This document shows, one piece after another, positions 22,389 through 33,699 of a stretch of DNA of 64,000 nt (position 1 is the first letter of the stretch; each line of letters begins with the position of its first letter). The stretch is from positions 376,892,877-376,956,876 of the forward strand of contig NC_081407.1 of assembly GCF_030272615.1 (NCBI RefSeq), given 5' to 3'. Under the pieces are notes generated by a model, which was not told the origin of the DNA, searched no databases, and saw nothing but the letters and a program-made list of their open reading frames with translations. The DNA comes from Cryptomeria japonica. Its lineage: Eukaryota > Streptophyta > Pinopsida > Cupressales > Cupressaceae. A program made the translations under genes and the position numbers.

Positions 22389-23576
22389 GGATCCTTAAAT
22401 GGAACGTTAGGGGCCTATCGGCCCCTGACAAGAGGTTCTTAGTTAGGCACCATTTGGAGAAGAATTTGAGTGAAATTGCACTTCTTCAGGAAACAAAGAT
22501 TAATCAAGTCAATGTAGATAATTTCTTAAAAATTTGTTGGAAATGGGTAGGTGCTTTTTAAGAGGCATCAGGATCATCAGGTGGTTTGGGTATAATTTGG
22601 AATCTATTAAAAGTTGACATTTGTTTGCTAGAGAAAGATCCCCATTGGATAATGTGTGAAGCCAGCTGTAGAAATACAAACATGAAGTTCCCACTTTTTT
22701 AACATTTATGGGCCCACTAAAATTGATTGGTTGATGGATAGTTTAGGTTGGTCTACTGCACGAAATAATTCACTATATAAATTTTTGTGTGGATGGTCAA
22801 TTGGGAGTGTATCCTCTGTATGGGGATATGTATGGCTGATTGGACCAACCATGATTGCATGACAGATTTGGAAAGAAAGGAATCATAGGGTATTATGTGA
22901 ATAGGAGATGTCCATCGAATCACTTTTAAATTAGATAGAGGGGTCCATTTGTGAAACGGTGAGAGACAAACTAAGATTCAATAAGATCATGTGTTATTCC
23001 ACTTGGGACAAAAGACTATAGGGTATTTGGTTGCATCTTGATAATGCTACGTGGACCATAAAAACTAAGAATAATAATAGACTTTTGGAAAGATGGAATA
23101 GGCCATGAGTAGGTCGGTTCAAGCTTAATTTTCATGAGCCTGCTAGAGGCAACCTCAGGGAGGCTGAGTATGGATGCTTAATCTAAGATTGGAATGACAG
23201 TCCGGTAGTTGCTACTAATGGCTATATTGGGATGGCTTCCAACAATGAAGTTGGAATGATGGCTCTGGAGAGAGGATTAAGGCTATGTATAGAGGCAAAA
23301 ATTGATCATTTAGATATAGAATGGGACTCAAAATTAATTGTAAATGCAGTTGCAAAAAATTAATTGTCAAGCTAGAAATTGATAAGATGGCTCTTGATGA
23401 TCAGATAGAGGTTTAAGGCTCCTTATGTATTTCTCCATAGCTCACATCTACCACAAAGCAAATAGGGAGGTGGATTTTTTAGCTAATGAAGGTATTAATA
23501 GTAAAATTGAGGATGTGGTGTTTGATTCAAGGGAAGTTTTGGTGATGCTTCTTCAGGCTTTAGTAAATCCATTCTA
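22385..23576 (+). pseudogene. LINE copy 1 ORF2: endonuclease start joined to RNase H
   Basis: ORF2 starts at 22385 with LKWNVRGLSAP and IALLQETKINQ, the N-terminal motifs of apurinic-type LINE endonuclease. After about 22700 the coding jumps to the C-terminal zf-RVT-like segment (QIWKERNHRVLCE) and then RNase H (FKLNFHEPARGNL, MMALERGLRLCIEAKID, LDIEWDSKLIVNAVAKN, VDFLANEGINS). The first catalytic Asp of RNase H (usually NFDG) is His here. The RT core is absent, so the copy cannot move on its own. Confidence 0.75.
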
Positions 23577-23609
23577 AGATTTGTTTTCTAATAAGGTCTG
23601 AGTAATCAC

Positions 23610-24117
23610 ATGGATAGTATACTTTTTTGATCACCTTCTTTTAGTAAAGAGGCTATAAATTACATTGCAAAACACAATGTTTGCATCTTGCATATAGCAT
23701 ACTGAGATGGTGGGGATAAAGCTATTTGGGATCTATTGCAATTGCTTGCAAGAAAGTGTCAAAGAACAAATTCAGAGGTTATTTATTATTGAGGAAGACT
23801 CTATGTCCTCTCAGCCATTCAAAAGGTGATTGGGTCTTCTTCATCTTTTGGTGGCCATAATCATGACGGGGCCCTTTCAGAGAGATTTTTCTACAATATT
23901 ATCTAGGCAACAGGGTTCAAAGTTGTCAGGCATGCCAACAAGTTGTTGAAGCCAAATTTTAGGTAGACTGCTATCTGTGAGCCGGTCAAGATTAAGGCCA
24001 ACCCAAAGAGCGGTTTCATTGTAGGGTTTTTTGATGCCAAGGCTATGGAAAAAAAGAAAATAATGGGGGAGTAACTAAAGCTATTTCATGAAAGTTTGGG
24101 GAGTTACAATATTTCTA
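23610..24117 (+). pseudogene. extra ORF beyond LINE RNase H, copy 1
   Basis: From the ATG at 23610 one frame reads about 170 codons with few stops: SFSKEAINYIAKHNVCILHI, AIWDLLQLLARKCQR, LYVLSAIQKVIGSSSSFGGH, FKVVRHANKLLKPNF and KSGFIVGFFDAKAMEKKKIM. Copy 2 keeps the same frame at 49337-49905, with several stops at identical sites. It is not an RNase H or RT domain, and I recognise no family. Plant L1 elements usually end with RNase H, so the added frame is notable. Confidence 0.55.
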
Positions 24118-24227
24118 AGTTTGGGGAAAAAAATGACATCAGGTGAATGATTCCTAATCAAATCCCGAACAACTTTTTGTCTAGGACCACTGTTCAAGCC
24201 CCTCACATTCCAAGAGATCACAATCAT
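24118..24227 (-). pseudogene. second LINE ORF2, endonuclease start only
   Basis: The minus strand from 24227 reads MIVISWNVRGLNSGPRQKVV then RDLIRNHSPDVIFF, the first strand and helix of the LINE endonuclease, which normally continues to a QETK motif. The frame ends at the junction with LINE copy 1. Its ATG overlaps the ORF1 TGA as ATGA. Confidence 0.8.
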
Positions 24228-25661
24228 TTCGGAGGATTGGAAAAGTGAGAATCCAAAGTCTTTACTGACCCTGACTCAACCAAATTCTCCCCCATCAATT
24301 TAATCTTGTCCAAATCCTTCTTTCTACCCACCTTTGAGCTCCTCTCTAATGCATTTTTCTTAATGTCTTTTTGATGTAAACCCAGATGAGTGAAAGACTT
24401 ATTTCTTTTGACCCTAGCCGTTTCTAACTTCGACGCTATCGGAGAGCCTTCCCCTTCAGCCAAATTTACCTCAGAACCAGGAGTGAGTCCCAACTGAACC
24501 CCTACTTGTTGATCCATCTCCATCTACTGGCTTCCAACAACTAGCAGAGCCTGGGTAGAGTTCTCAGCTACTCTTTCCAGGGCCCCTCTTGACGCTCCTT
24601 GATCCAAAGGGGTTAGCCCCAGATTAACTTCCTGATGGCCAAGGTCATCCAAAACTTCAAATCTGTTGAAGGGGTCCTCCTCCTGTCTCTCTTGCAAAGG
24701 CCTCTTTTGTCCTCGGTTCCTGTTCTTTGTCCTGGCTGGGACAAAACCATCAGTACCCCCAGCCTCGACAGACATAGGAGCTTTCTCATTTTCAGCCCTA
24801 TCTTGGCTCGGATCCGACTGCTGAGGTTGGCACATCATCGATTTATATCTTGGGCACTTACGCTGTAAATGGCCATACTCATGACACAACTGGCAACAGA
24901 AAGGTAAAGTCTCATAATCTAACTGCAGAACCCAAGAGTAAGATCCTGCGCACATATCTATAGCATCTGGCAAGGGTTTACTAAGATCAATGTCAACACA
25001 GATACGCACAAAGGTCATTACCTTTCTCCCCAGGGTTTGCATAGAGGATCCCACTGGCTTCCCAAGCAGAGCAGCAAGCATCTGGAGCACATCTTCTCGA
25101 CAGCATTCCATGGGAAACCATGGCAAACGAACCCACACAGAAACCCTATTTGGGAGCTCCTCCAAAGGGTTAAACCCCACATGCCAAGGTTTGATAAACA
25201 ACCCCACCTGGTTTTTAAAAATATGGACTGCCTTCGAAGACCCTATTGTGATCCTCCATGCAGTTGAAGGTAACCATGAAGTAGTTGTTTGCCAGTAGCA
25301 TAATCTCCATTTCCCCCTCCAAGGCCCAAGTCCTTTGCGCGCAGTTTTCCAAGAGCTGCAAAGAAACCCTCATTCCCAAAAATTTGCAATATAGCGAGTG
25401 TTTTGAAAAATATTCGACATCCTCCGCTATCATCTCAGGAGGAATTATCAGCTTTGGCCTCTCGCTGCATCTCTCCAAGCAACCATTAATCTTCAAAATG
25501 CGTGAACTCCCCGCACTACTAGATCCCACATCTGAGGAATAGAGGTTATTATTGAATGTCTTCATGCCTTGTGGTGGGGGTTTTGATCCCACTGCAACAC
25601 GAAAATCTAAGGCCGACTGATCCTTTGAAACATCCCCACCAATACTCATCATATGACACAA
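24224..25661 (-). pseudogene. second LINE ORF1 (DUF4283 and CCHC knuckle)
   Basis: The frames 25661-25215, 25207-24524 and 24523-24224 are one gene with a frameshift near 25210 and a TAG near 24523. Visible blocks: MIAEDVEYFSKHSLYCKFLG, FIKPWHVGFNPLEELPNRVS, VWVRLPWFPMECC, TFVRICVDIDLSKPLPDAI (DUF4283), then FCCQLCHEYGHLQRKC, a C-x2-C-x4-H-x4-C knuckle with all ligands. A polar, low-complexity tail follows. It is GC-richer than its neighbours and better kept than LINE copy 1, so it is likely younger. It acts as LINE RNA-binding protein. Confidence 0.85.
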
Positions 25662-25904
25662 GAGGACAAAGCCCTAAACCCCAAAGGGGCTTGAACGAGA
25701 AAACCACCCCCAAATCTCCACCCCTCCCCAACACTCCTGGGATGGAGGTCCACCTGTGGTCCCCAACCCCACGGGAGCTCGCTGCTTTTTTGGAAAGGCA
25801 GCCGAGTTGCGCAGCCTGCACCCACTCGCAGACCGCCACACTTCTCCCCTTCGCCCTCCGCTGCTCCCCGCACAACCCACTCTATTATCATATCATTGCA
25901 AATA

Positions 25905-27620
25905 GTAAATGTTTTTATTTTTTATGAAAAGATTTATATTAAAATTAAGTTTATTTATACAATTGAATTCCTAAAAGATATGGATGTATTTAATTACAAT
26001 CACAATACACAAAAATATGGCTAGAAAAAAAAATGATCATCAAATTACAAGTCTAATAAATTATTATTTTTCTTTATAAAATTAAAATATATGAACAATT
26101 TAATACAAATAATTAGTTCATTTAGGTAATATATTGATTATTTACAAATATTGTATTATGTTTAATTAATTTTTATTAAACCAATTTTATTTAAAGTGAA
26201 AGTAAGATTTTATGATGTGTAATGTGAATATCATTCTACAATTTTATAACTATGCAATTTGTACATTTATTCTAATTAAGATTTAGTTTTTGATTTATTT
26301 TGAGAGAATGTTTTAATAAAATTGATGCTCTGCAAAAAGGATTAGAAAATATGTTTGATGGCAACACACACAAGAGCACAAGAAACAAACGTTAGTGTTA
26401 GCAACAAAAGATTATCCTAAATAGGCATATCAAGAGAGATATTAAGCATGAAATAGAAAGCATACAAACATAGAATAGATAAACTATACTCCTCCAAATG
26501 CTAATCAAGATGCTCATAGTTGCTCCTCCCTTGTTCCTCTCCTCTCCATATTTATTTATTTAATTAATGGTCTGAATTTGGTTAAGTGAATTAAATCAAA
26601 TAAATTGAATAATTTATTTAATTAATAGGAGAAGAGGGTTAAGATGAATTAATTAAATATTAATTTAATTAATTCATTAATTGATGGTTAAATAATCAAA
26701 AAAATACTAAGTATTCATTTAATTAAGTGGACAGATTTATGTGACTACCAAAATTATATGGTAATATATGGTACACTTTTGTGTTAAGTTTGATCATTTC
26801 CTAAATATTTATCTATTTGCACTTACCTGTAATTCTATGCGTTTTATTTATTTATTTTGATTCTATTTGAACTAGTTCCTATACATTCTACTAATTTACT
26901 AGCCTATTCTATATTATTTGTTTTAGCTCATTTATTAGTCACCCTTTTCTTAAAGTTGTAGGAACTTACTTAATATACACTTGTGTGACAATTCATTATG
27001 TAAATAATTATCAACAATAAAAGGATGATCATTCACATCTATAAGGACTACTCAAACCATTTCAATTTGAAGATTTTAAAGGAGTGATACTTTGTATCTA
27101 AATCATTTTCAAGTTCTATGTTTTTTCATTGTTTGTCAATCTTTATCATGAACATAAAGTTAGTCCAATCAAGATGGCTGACCTAGGAAAACTTGGCCCT
27201 TGTGATATGATAATTATCCCAAAACATTTCTAAATACACCTAATCCTTAATAGTTAAAATGGAATATAAATTCATTGAATCATAGAATAGAAATTTATTT
27301 TGTAATATTTTTATACTACATATCAAGATTTAGATTAATGAAAGTAAGATTAATCCATAATCACAAAAGTCATTGAAAAAGTGATTCAAATTTATTCAGG
27401 ATTTTAGACATAAAATATTTTTATTTTTGTACTTAAATGAAAAAAATCTATTCTATCTTAACTCTTTATCTTCATTATTATTCCACACACTAAATATCTA
27501 CTATCTTACTATTTGATTTTTCTACAATAACAACAATTCGCGTACTCTATTATTTAGACTAAACATCATTTACTAGATGTAGATTAATTATAAATGAAGG
27601 GATACATTCTCTTCTATAAA
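25905..27620 (+). repeat. AT-rich repeat family C, copy 1
   Basis: No gene is seen. It matches in inverse orientation to 50150-58350 once the LINE insertions there are set aside (for example ATTGACAAACAATGA-type and AAGTGCAAATAGATAAA blocks, and the end TTTTTTATGAAAAGATT). Likely an old LTR or non-autonomous element. The flank 27621-27816 is also AT-rich and resembles 12040-12180. Confidence 0.65.
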
Positions 27621-27816
27621 TATTAAAAAATGTACAAATAATAAAAAATAGCAATATTTATTAATGCATGCATGTAAATGTTTATGAAAATCTAAATTCT
27701 CTTTAATACAACAATCAAAATGTATAAATGTGATTGCGAGTTGATAAATGTTTGATGATTAGCAGATGAATAAAATGAATTCTTTGAAAACCTTTAAATA
27801 TAAGGATAGAGCAACA

Positions 27817-29013
27817 TGTTTATCAGTAAAATTCATCATAATTAACTAGAAATAATAAGGAAATCATGAATCCCTATTCTAGCTAAATAATTCTACATAA
27901 ATCAATGAAAGTATGCGAGATAACAATAATGATATAAAATATTCAATAAAAACTCCTTATTCCATGATCGCATGTCACTTCCATTGCTCTTCTCTTCTTT
28001 GAGTAATGCTGGATGCTGCTAACCTACAAGATGGTACAAAGATTCGAAGTTCATGATTTTTGACAATGGAGAATTGATGTTGAATTTATATATTCTTGGA
28101 GGAGGTTGATTAAGAGGTGGAATGGGAGTGAGCGAAAAAGCTGATAGATAGTTTAGGAGGTGGAACTCAATTGATTGAATTGATAAATGAATAGATTGAA
28201 TAGATAATCGAGTTAACTGGGAGATGACTGATTGAAAAATAGAAAAAGAATGATTGGAGAGAATTAAAGAAATGATTTAATTAATCAATTAATTAAATTG
28301 ATCAATTAGTTTTTAATTTAGCATGTGTTGTAGGATTTTTTAATTTGAAATTCAATTCCATTTGCATGTAAGTTGAACTTGATTTAGATTTTTAATTTGA
28401 TTTTGCATGATATTGAATTAATTATTTTAAATTCAATTTGATCTTTGAATTCATGCAAACATGGTTTAGATATTCAATTTGATTTTTGCATGATACCGAA
28501 TTTAGATTTTCAAATCATGAAATTGAAATGCACATGTATTTGAAATTAGATGAAATTGGAATTTTGGAAAATTCGAATTTGAATCTGAATTAGAAGAATA
28601 TTGAAATTAGATGAAATTAGAATTTGAGGATTTGGAATTTGAATTTTAAGAATATTGAAATTAGACGAAATTAGAATTTGGGGATTTGGAATTTGAATTT
28701 TGAATTAGAGGAATGGATTAATTAATTAAATAATTTCTTTATTAGAAATTAAATTTTAATTAAATAATAAAAATTATTCAATTAAAGTTATTAAATAATA
28801 ATTAATTAAATAATAAATATTTAATTAGTATAAGAAAGGGTTGAATGATTAGTTGATGAGGAATAGAAATTGAAATAGGATAATTAATAATACGATGAAT
28901 AAATATGAATTTAGAAGAATAAGATTCATTAATTTAATTAAATAATTATATAATTATATAAAAGTAGACGAATAATAAGTACATGATCAATGAGGCATTT
29001 TTAGGTGTCTACA
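27817..29013 (-). repeat. gypsy 3' LTR, copy B
   Basis: On the minus strand it starts TGTAGACACCTAAAAATG and ends ...TTACTGATAAACA, with TG and CA ends, 1197 bp. It is preceded by a purine tract (29014-29026) and followed by non-element flank (GCAACA at 27811-27816). It matches 8625-9795 except for its first hundred bases or so. Inside (28560-28720) are near-repeats of TTGAAATTAGA(T/C)GAAATTAG. Confidence 0.85.
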
Positions 29014-29057
29014 TTTGCCCCTCTTTGAGACAATGTTGGAACAACATTGTTTCAAAG
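29014..29057 (-). other. gypsy polypurine tract with adjacent hairpin
   Basis: The minus strand reads AAAGAGGGGCAAA directly before the LTR start TGTAGACACC. Overlapping its right side, 29023-29037 and 29043-29057 form a 15-bp stem (one mismatch) around a 5-base loop. The tract is the plus-strand DNA primer in reverse transcription. Confidence 0.75.
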
Positions 29058-29287
29058 AAAATTAAAAGTTCCTGCCTCAGTGTGCCTCGATGATGCTTGG
29101 GGTGTAGATATGCCCCCTCGGGAAATTGGTCGAAAAATTATGGAATTAAGACCCATTTAACGATACCATGCTAGTGAGCAATAGTTTTCAGTTTCATGCG
29201 ATTTTAAGTTTGTTTGACCTATCTACAAGTGATTTGAAATTCAAGGGGACCATGACCGTTGGAGAGAGAAAAACCCTAATTTTGAGC

Positions 29288-29295
29288 TATAAATA
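29288..29295 (+). promoter_or_regulatory. TATA box of the antisense PMD gene
   Basis: TATAAATA lies 93 bp before the ATG at 29388, on the strand opposite to the gypsy element, outside its LTR. The spacing fits a plant core promoter with a short leader. Confidence 0.6.
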
Positions 29296-29387
29296 GAAAT
29301 TTGACCTCTTCATTTGCTCATTTTCTTTCATTTGAGTTCATTGAGTTATGTGTGATTTTTGAGCTTTCTTGCGACTATTTGAGCATC

Positions 29388-31797
29388 ATGGCTGGCTACA
29401 GAGCACGACAACACTTGTTAGAGCGAGTGCATTCATACCAAAGACCACCTAGCACTGGAGGCATGGTACATGTTTGAAATTTTTTCTCATTTTTGCTCGA
29501 TTTTCTCAAAGACCAGTATTTTAAGTGTTGGCATTTGTATGTCAAATTTGTTGCATTAGTTCTTATTGTTGTGCAAACGTTTTAATTGTCTCGCAAGCAT
29601 CTAACTGTCACATGCATGCTTATTGCGTTGCAAAGGACTATCAATTGCAAATTAGTGATAGATGTGTCACATAATTCATAGCCATCTCGCATGCATGATA
29701 AATGTTTCACATAAGTCATTAATATGTTGCACATGCATTATAACTATGTCGCATTCGTTGAATATGTTGATTTTTTAACATGCTTAATTTGGAATTTTTT
29801 CATGCAAGTATAATATCAGACCTTTTCATCATTTTTATCTACAGTAGACTCTTGGAGTTCTTGGATGCAAGCAAACGAGGCCTAGTAGTCTTGATCTTCG
29901 AGGTGAGTTACCTACTGAGGATATTGTCCTTATTATACATCTTGGGTTGTATCATGGTTTACATTTGCCTGAGATTACAACCAATAGGGCCTTGATCACT
30001 ACTTTGGTCGAGCATTGGCACTTAGAGACATGTTCATTTCATCTTAAAAATTGGTGAGGCCTTGATCACTTTAGAGGATGTATGGTGTATCTTGCACATT
30101 CCAATTCATGGTGAGCGAGTAGTCTATGATCACAGGGATCATATTAGAGGACTCTGTGAGCTCTTTGAGTGTGAGGAGGATGATATTTCCTTGAGTGGAC
30201 GATACGAGATTGCATAGGGTGTGCTAGAGGACACTTATGATGACTTGACAGTGGTATTATGTAGTCTCATTGGAGGTCTTGTGATACCAGATAGGAGATG
30301 TCATGGATTCCCAGTCAGATAGGGTAGGGTTATCTATGGTATAATTATCGAGAGATGTTTCTATGCACTTGGGGCTGTTGCTTGCTTGCCATGTTGTATT
30401 ATCATATGCATGGGATTGTCTACTTGACATACAAATCTATCAGTTGCGGTGTCACTTTGCTCTAGGTCTGGCCTTGGGAGTAGATTGATATCTTTCGACT
30501 AGTTGTACATGTTGAGCTTCAGGTAGAGGAGCCATATGCATATAGATATACTCTAGGGATCAGGCATAAGATTTCAGGTAACACTTTGTATTGGAGGAAC
30601 TAGATTGACATATCACAATATTTCATTTGGAGACCCTATTTTGATTGCCCTGATTGGGCGGATGATGGACAACACTTGCCATTATGAAGACATAAGAGGT
30701 ATCTTATAGGACCCATAGTTGATACTCAGAGGATCATTGAGCTACACCTCTTAGGGTAGGTGCTTAGGCAATTTGGAGAGGTACACGGTGTCCCTGATGT
30801 GACAACTTATTTTGCTCAAGTTGCATGGGAGGTGTCAGATTGGGTTTCCTGTATACAGCCTCATGTGGCTGCTCATGAGTTTGATTCACTTATGGCCCAA
30901 TGCAGTGGGGATGGGGATATGGGGTGGTAGATCCAAGTACTACACCTTAGTACAATGCATGGTGGTTGAGATACAGGCCCGTTCCATTAACTGATCCGAT
31001 AGTGCCTATTAGACAACAACATATACAACATCAAAGACACTGGATGGGAGACACTGAGGAGGAGAGAGATGACGAAGGAGATGGTAGGGACATCGAAGAT
31101 GGTAGAGGTGATGATGGAGGAGATGGTGAGGAGGAGGATGTAGAGATTAGTGGAGACATCAAGTCCAGCAACAACGGGGACGATGATGATGATTCTAGTT
31201 CAAGATCATCTAGCAGTGGTGGAGAGGGTGAGGAGGGTTCTCATGAAAGTGATATGCTAGAGTTGGAGGATGTACCTGTTGCAGAGGTAGGTAGACAAGG
31301 TGGAGGATAGAAGGGCGACAATGATGATGATCTGCAGGTCCTTAGAGCTTGGATCCAAAGCCTAGAGGATGCGGTAGCCATGGAGAAGCAGAGACACAGA
31401 GATGATCAGGTCATGTTTCCTAGGGAGTATGCAACCGTGGTCATTGAGAGAGATCAACTTCTTATTGAGTGGGATGATGTTGTGTAGAGAGCACGATGGT
31501 ACTAGATGCTTATGATCAACAATTTGGTCCAGGTACAAACATACATACACAGGCTGATAGGATTTTTGATGCTGCACAGGAGGCCTTATATTATAGACAA
31601 CTTTATGAGAGAGTTGTTTCCAAGGATCAGATAACACCTAGCTATCATGAGTACATGTCTCGGAGTAGGCTGATTAGGTCTAGATATCACAAGACTAGCA
31701 GTGGAGGAGTTATGGGTCCACCTCAGACACCATCGGGACATCGTGGGGTAGGCTCTAGTGGACAAGATCCACCTATTGATAGAGGCAGTGTCAGTTG
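29388..31797 (+). pseudogene. plant mobile domain (PMD/MAIN-like) gene, antisense in gypsy 3' region
   Basis: Exon 1 (29388-29465) reads MAGYRARQHLLERVHSYQRP. A GT donor at 29466 and a TAG acceptor ending at 29847 keep the frame into LRGELPTEDIVLIIHLGLYH, then ITTNRALITTLVEHWHLETC, SFHLK and EALITLEDVWCILHIPIHGE, the PMD core. There is a one-base frameshift near 30045 and stops near 30220 and 30322. The C-terminal part is acidic and Ser-rich (30966-31310) and ends near 31797. PMD proteins (MAIN, MAIL1) act in nuclear silencing and pair with PP7-type phosphatases; transposon-borne PMD genes are known. The gene runs against the host element. Confidence 0.75.
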
Positions 31798-32640
31798 AGA
31801 TACTTATTATTATACCACTTGAGCCTTTGGGATTTTGATGTATTTGACACATTTCCATTTTTGATATATATATATATATGTTATGCAGTTTTGGCGGCGG
31901 TCTTATATGCATGTGTTTATGTGTATGATGCTTCTTATATGATTGATGATTCTGTATTCTTTTCTATATAATGCATGATCTATGTATGGTCTTTTACTTA
32001 TGAATTCTACTTGATCTATGATGTGATGTATGACGTAACTACAATGTGATGATTTGACTTAAAATGAACTATTTAAATAAATGAATGTTGTGTTAATCTT
32101 AATGATCAATGAACTAAATTATATGAATGCAAATGAATAACTATGTGAAATGAAAATGATAAATGAATGTAACTAAAATGAATATATCTTAATATGTAAT
32201 GAATGAAATCTGATGGATTAACTATATGATGAAAGAATGCACACTAATTTAATGAATGCATGATTGTTTTTTGAAAAATGTGTCAAAATGTTCTTTGTGC
32301 CACTTAACTCAATTAAGAAGAATTGTTAGTTGACTAGAGACAGAGATAGGTGATGAGAGAATGAACCTTAGAATGAACTAGAATGAACTAGAATGAAAGA
32401 TGAGAATTAGAAGCGATTGAAGATGATTGATATGAGATGATGGAAATTGATCATGATAGGCTGAAAATGAAGATGATGATTTTAATGAACTTTTAAGCCT
32501 TTATTCCTAGCGCAATATATATTCATCACTAAGCCTTATTATATAACAATGGAGCTTAGCACACCATGGTTTAAGGAACCAAGGTGTAAAGATATCTCAT
32601 TGTAGAAATAAACACGTTGTAGATAAAGAGTGAACCCTCC
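31798..32640. other. gypsy 3' region, no gene
   Basis: AT-rich, with a small (AT)8 run at 31865-31880 and repeats of GAATGAACTA near 32370-32400. Nothing coding is supported. Confidence 0.5.
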
Positions 32641-32649
32641 ATTCTGGGT

Positions 32650-33643
32650 ATAATGTCAGGAGTTGAGGTATGTGGGGTAGTCACAAGCATAGTTATCCTT
32701 CATGGGATACTTGCCAAATGAACATACCAATCACAAACACTAATGACACCATATCCCCAGAACTTCATTGGTTCACACTGTTGGTATTCTACACTCACAT
32801 GAGAATGGTTGATCTTGTTATTGATGGAAACCAACCGGTAACAGGATTCTACAGGTTCACCAGCAATGCAGACATCATCTATCAACACCAGCATGCACAA
32901 CAAGTTCATTCATTGGCATCTAGTTTACACCAACAATGAAGCATACCAACACTCAGGCCGACATGAGACAAAGTTTTGTTTATATGAATTATATTGTAAT
33001 GTAATTAATTATTTGTAAGACGACATGATGTATTGTAAAGACTCATATATGTATGAGATCTTATAGGTTATTTTGATATAGAAAATATACATAATAGAAG
33101 AGAGGCGATTATGTAATAGATCATAGAAGATAGGTTATGTGAGCGAATTTCATTCACCGGCAAGGTTTTTGGTTATGGTTTCTGACAGTGCTTAAACTGG
33201 TACTGAATCAACCATTGTAGATGCTATTTTGAGCAGTATATTGTCTTGGATTTAATTATCCATTTTGTGGTCAGTGAGACTCTTTCATTGAGCAGTGAGC
33301 TCTAGGCTGTTGGCCTTCTTGCATGTGCAGGCCCCTATTGTAAATAATATTTATTCATATTGGACAGTGAGTAAATATTGTGGGTCACAAATCCCATCGA
33401 GGTTTTTCCCTTACCAGGTTTCCTCGCCAAAATATCTTGTGTTATGGTGTGCATTTATGTTGTATCTGTTATTTCTCTTTACAACACTATTTCTTGTTTA
33501 CCGATACATTAATTTGGGTTGCAAAGTTATAAATAAGTTCAAATATTCCATTAACCGGATAGACATTGATTCACCACCACCCCCCCCCCCCCCCCCCCCC
33601 CCCGCTCTCAGTGTCTTTGGGACTGTCATTGCATCTAACACAC
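32650..33643 (+). repeat. copia-type solo LTR inserted in gypsy copy B (limits approximate)
   Basis: The right part has a copia U5 signature: CCCATCGAGGTTTTTCCC followed by TACCAGGTTTCCTCGCC near 33390-33430, then a C-run and CTCTCAGTGTC and an AACA end at about 33643. No gag-pol follows and no second LTR is seen. The left edge and duplication are not resolved. A frame at 32670-32939 inside it is not supported as a gene. Confidence 0.5.
33578..33603 (+). repeat. poly-C tract
   Basis: A run of about 24 C follows CACCACCA near the end of the copia-type LTR. The G-rich complement could form quadruplexes. It may also be a length-uncertain sequencing site. Confidence 0.85.
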
Positions 33644-33699
33644 ACCACAAACAACAAACAAAGAAAATGATCATGCCCATCCCAACTCCTCTAGTCACT

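Larger units (their letters stand above)
21392..24117 (+). mobile_element. LINE-1-type element, copy 1 (internally deleted, 3' truncated)
   Basis: In order: ORF1 with DUF4283 and a zinc knuckle, ORF2 endonuclease start, then a jump to the zf-RVT and RNase H part (the reverse-transcriptase core is missing), then an extra ORF. It is over 90% identical by eye to 47301-49844. Copy 2 runs on to an A-rich end near 50010, while copy 1 stops at 24117 where a minus-strand LINE begins. Typical L1 elements copy their RNA at a nicked target. Confidence 0.8.
24118..25890 (-). mobile_element. second LINE family, minus strand, cut off in ORF2
   Basis: It begins near 25890 with a GC-rich 5' leader (25670-25890), followed by ORF1 (25661-24224) and the first codons of ORF2 (24227 leftward). 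It stops where the plus-strand LINE copy 1 begins at 24117. LINEs usually lose their 5' end, so losing everything after the ORF2 start points to a later break or deletion joining the two elements. Confidence 0.75.

Noticed and set aside
30966-31310. Separate acidic protein gene
   Set aside because: It lies in order after the PMD core on the same strand and fits the acidic tail of that gene, so it is not listed as its own gene.
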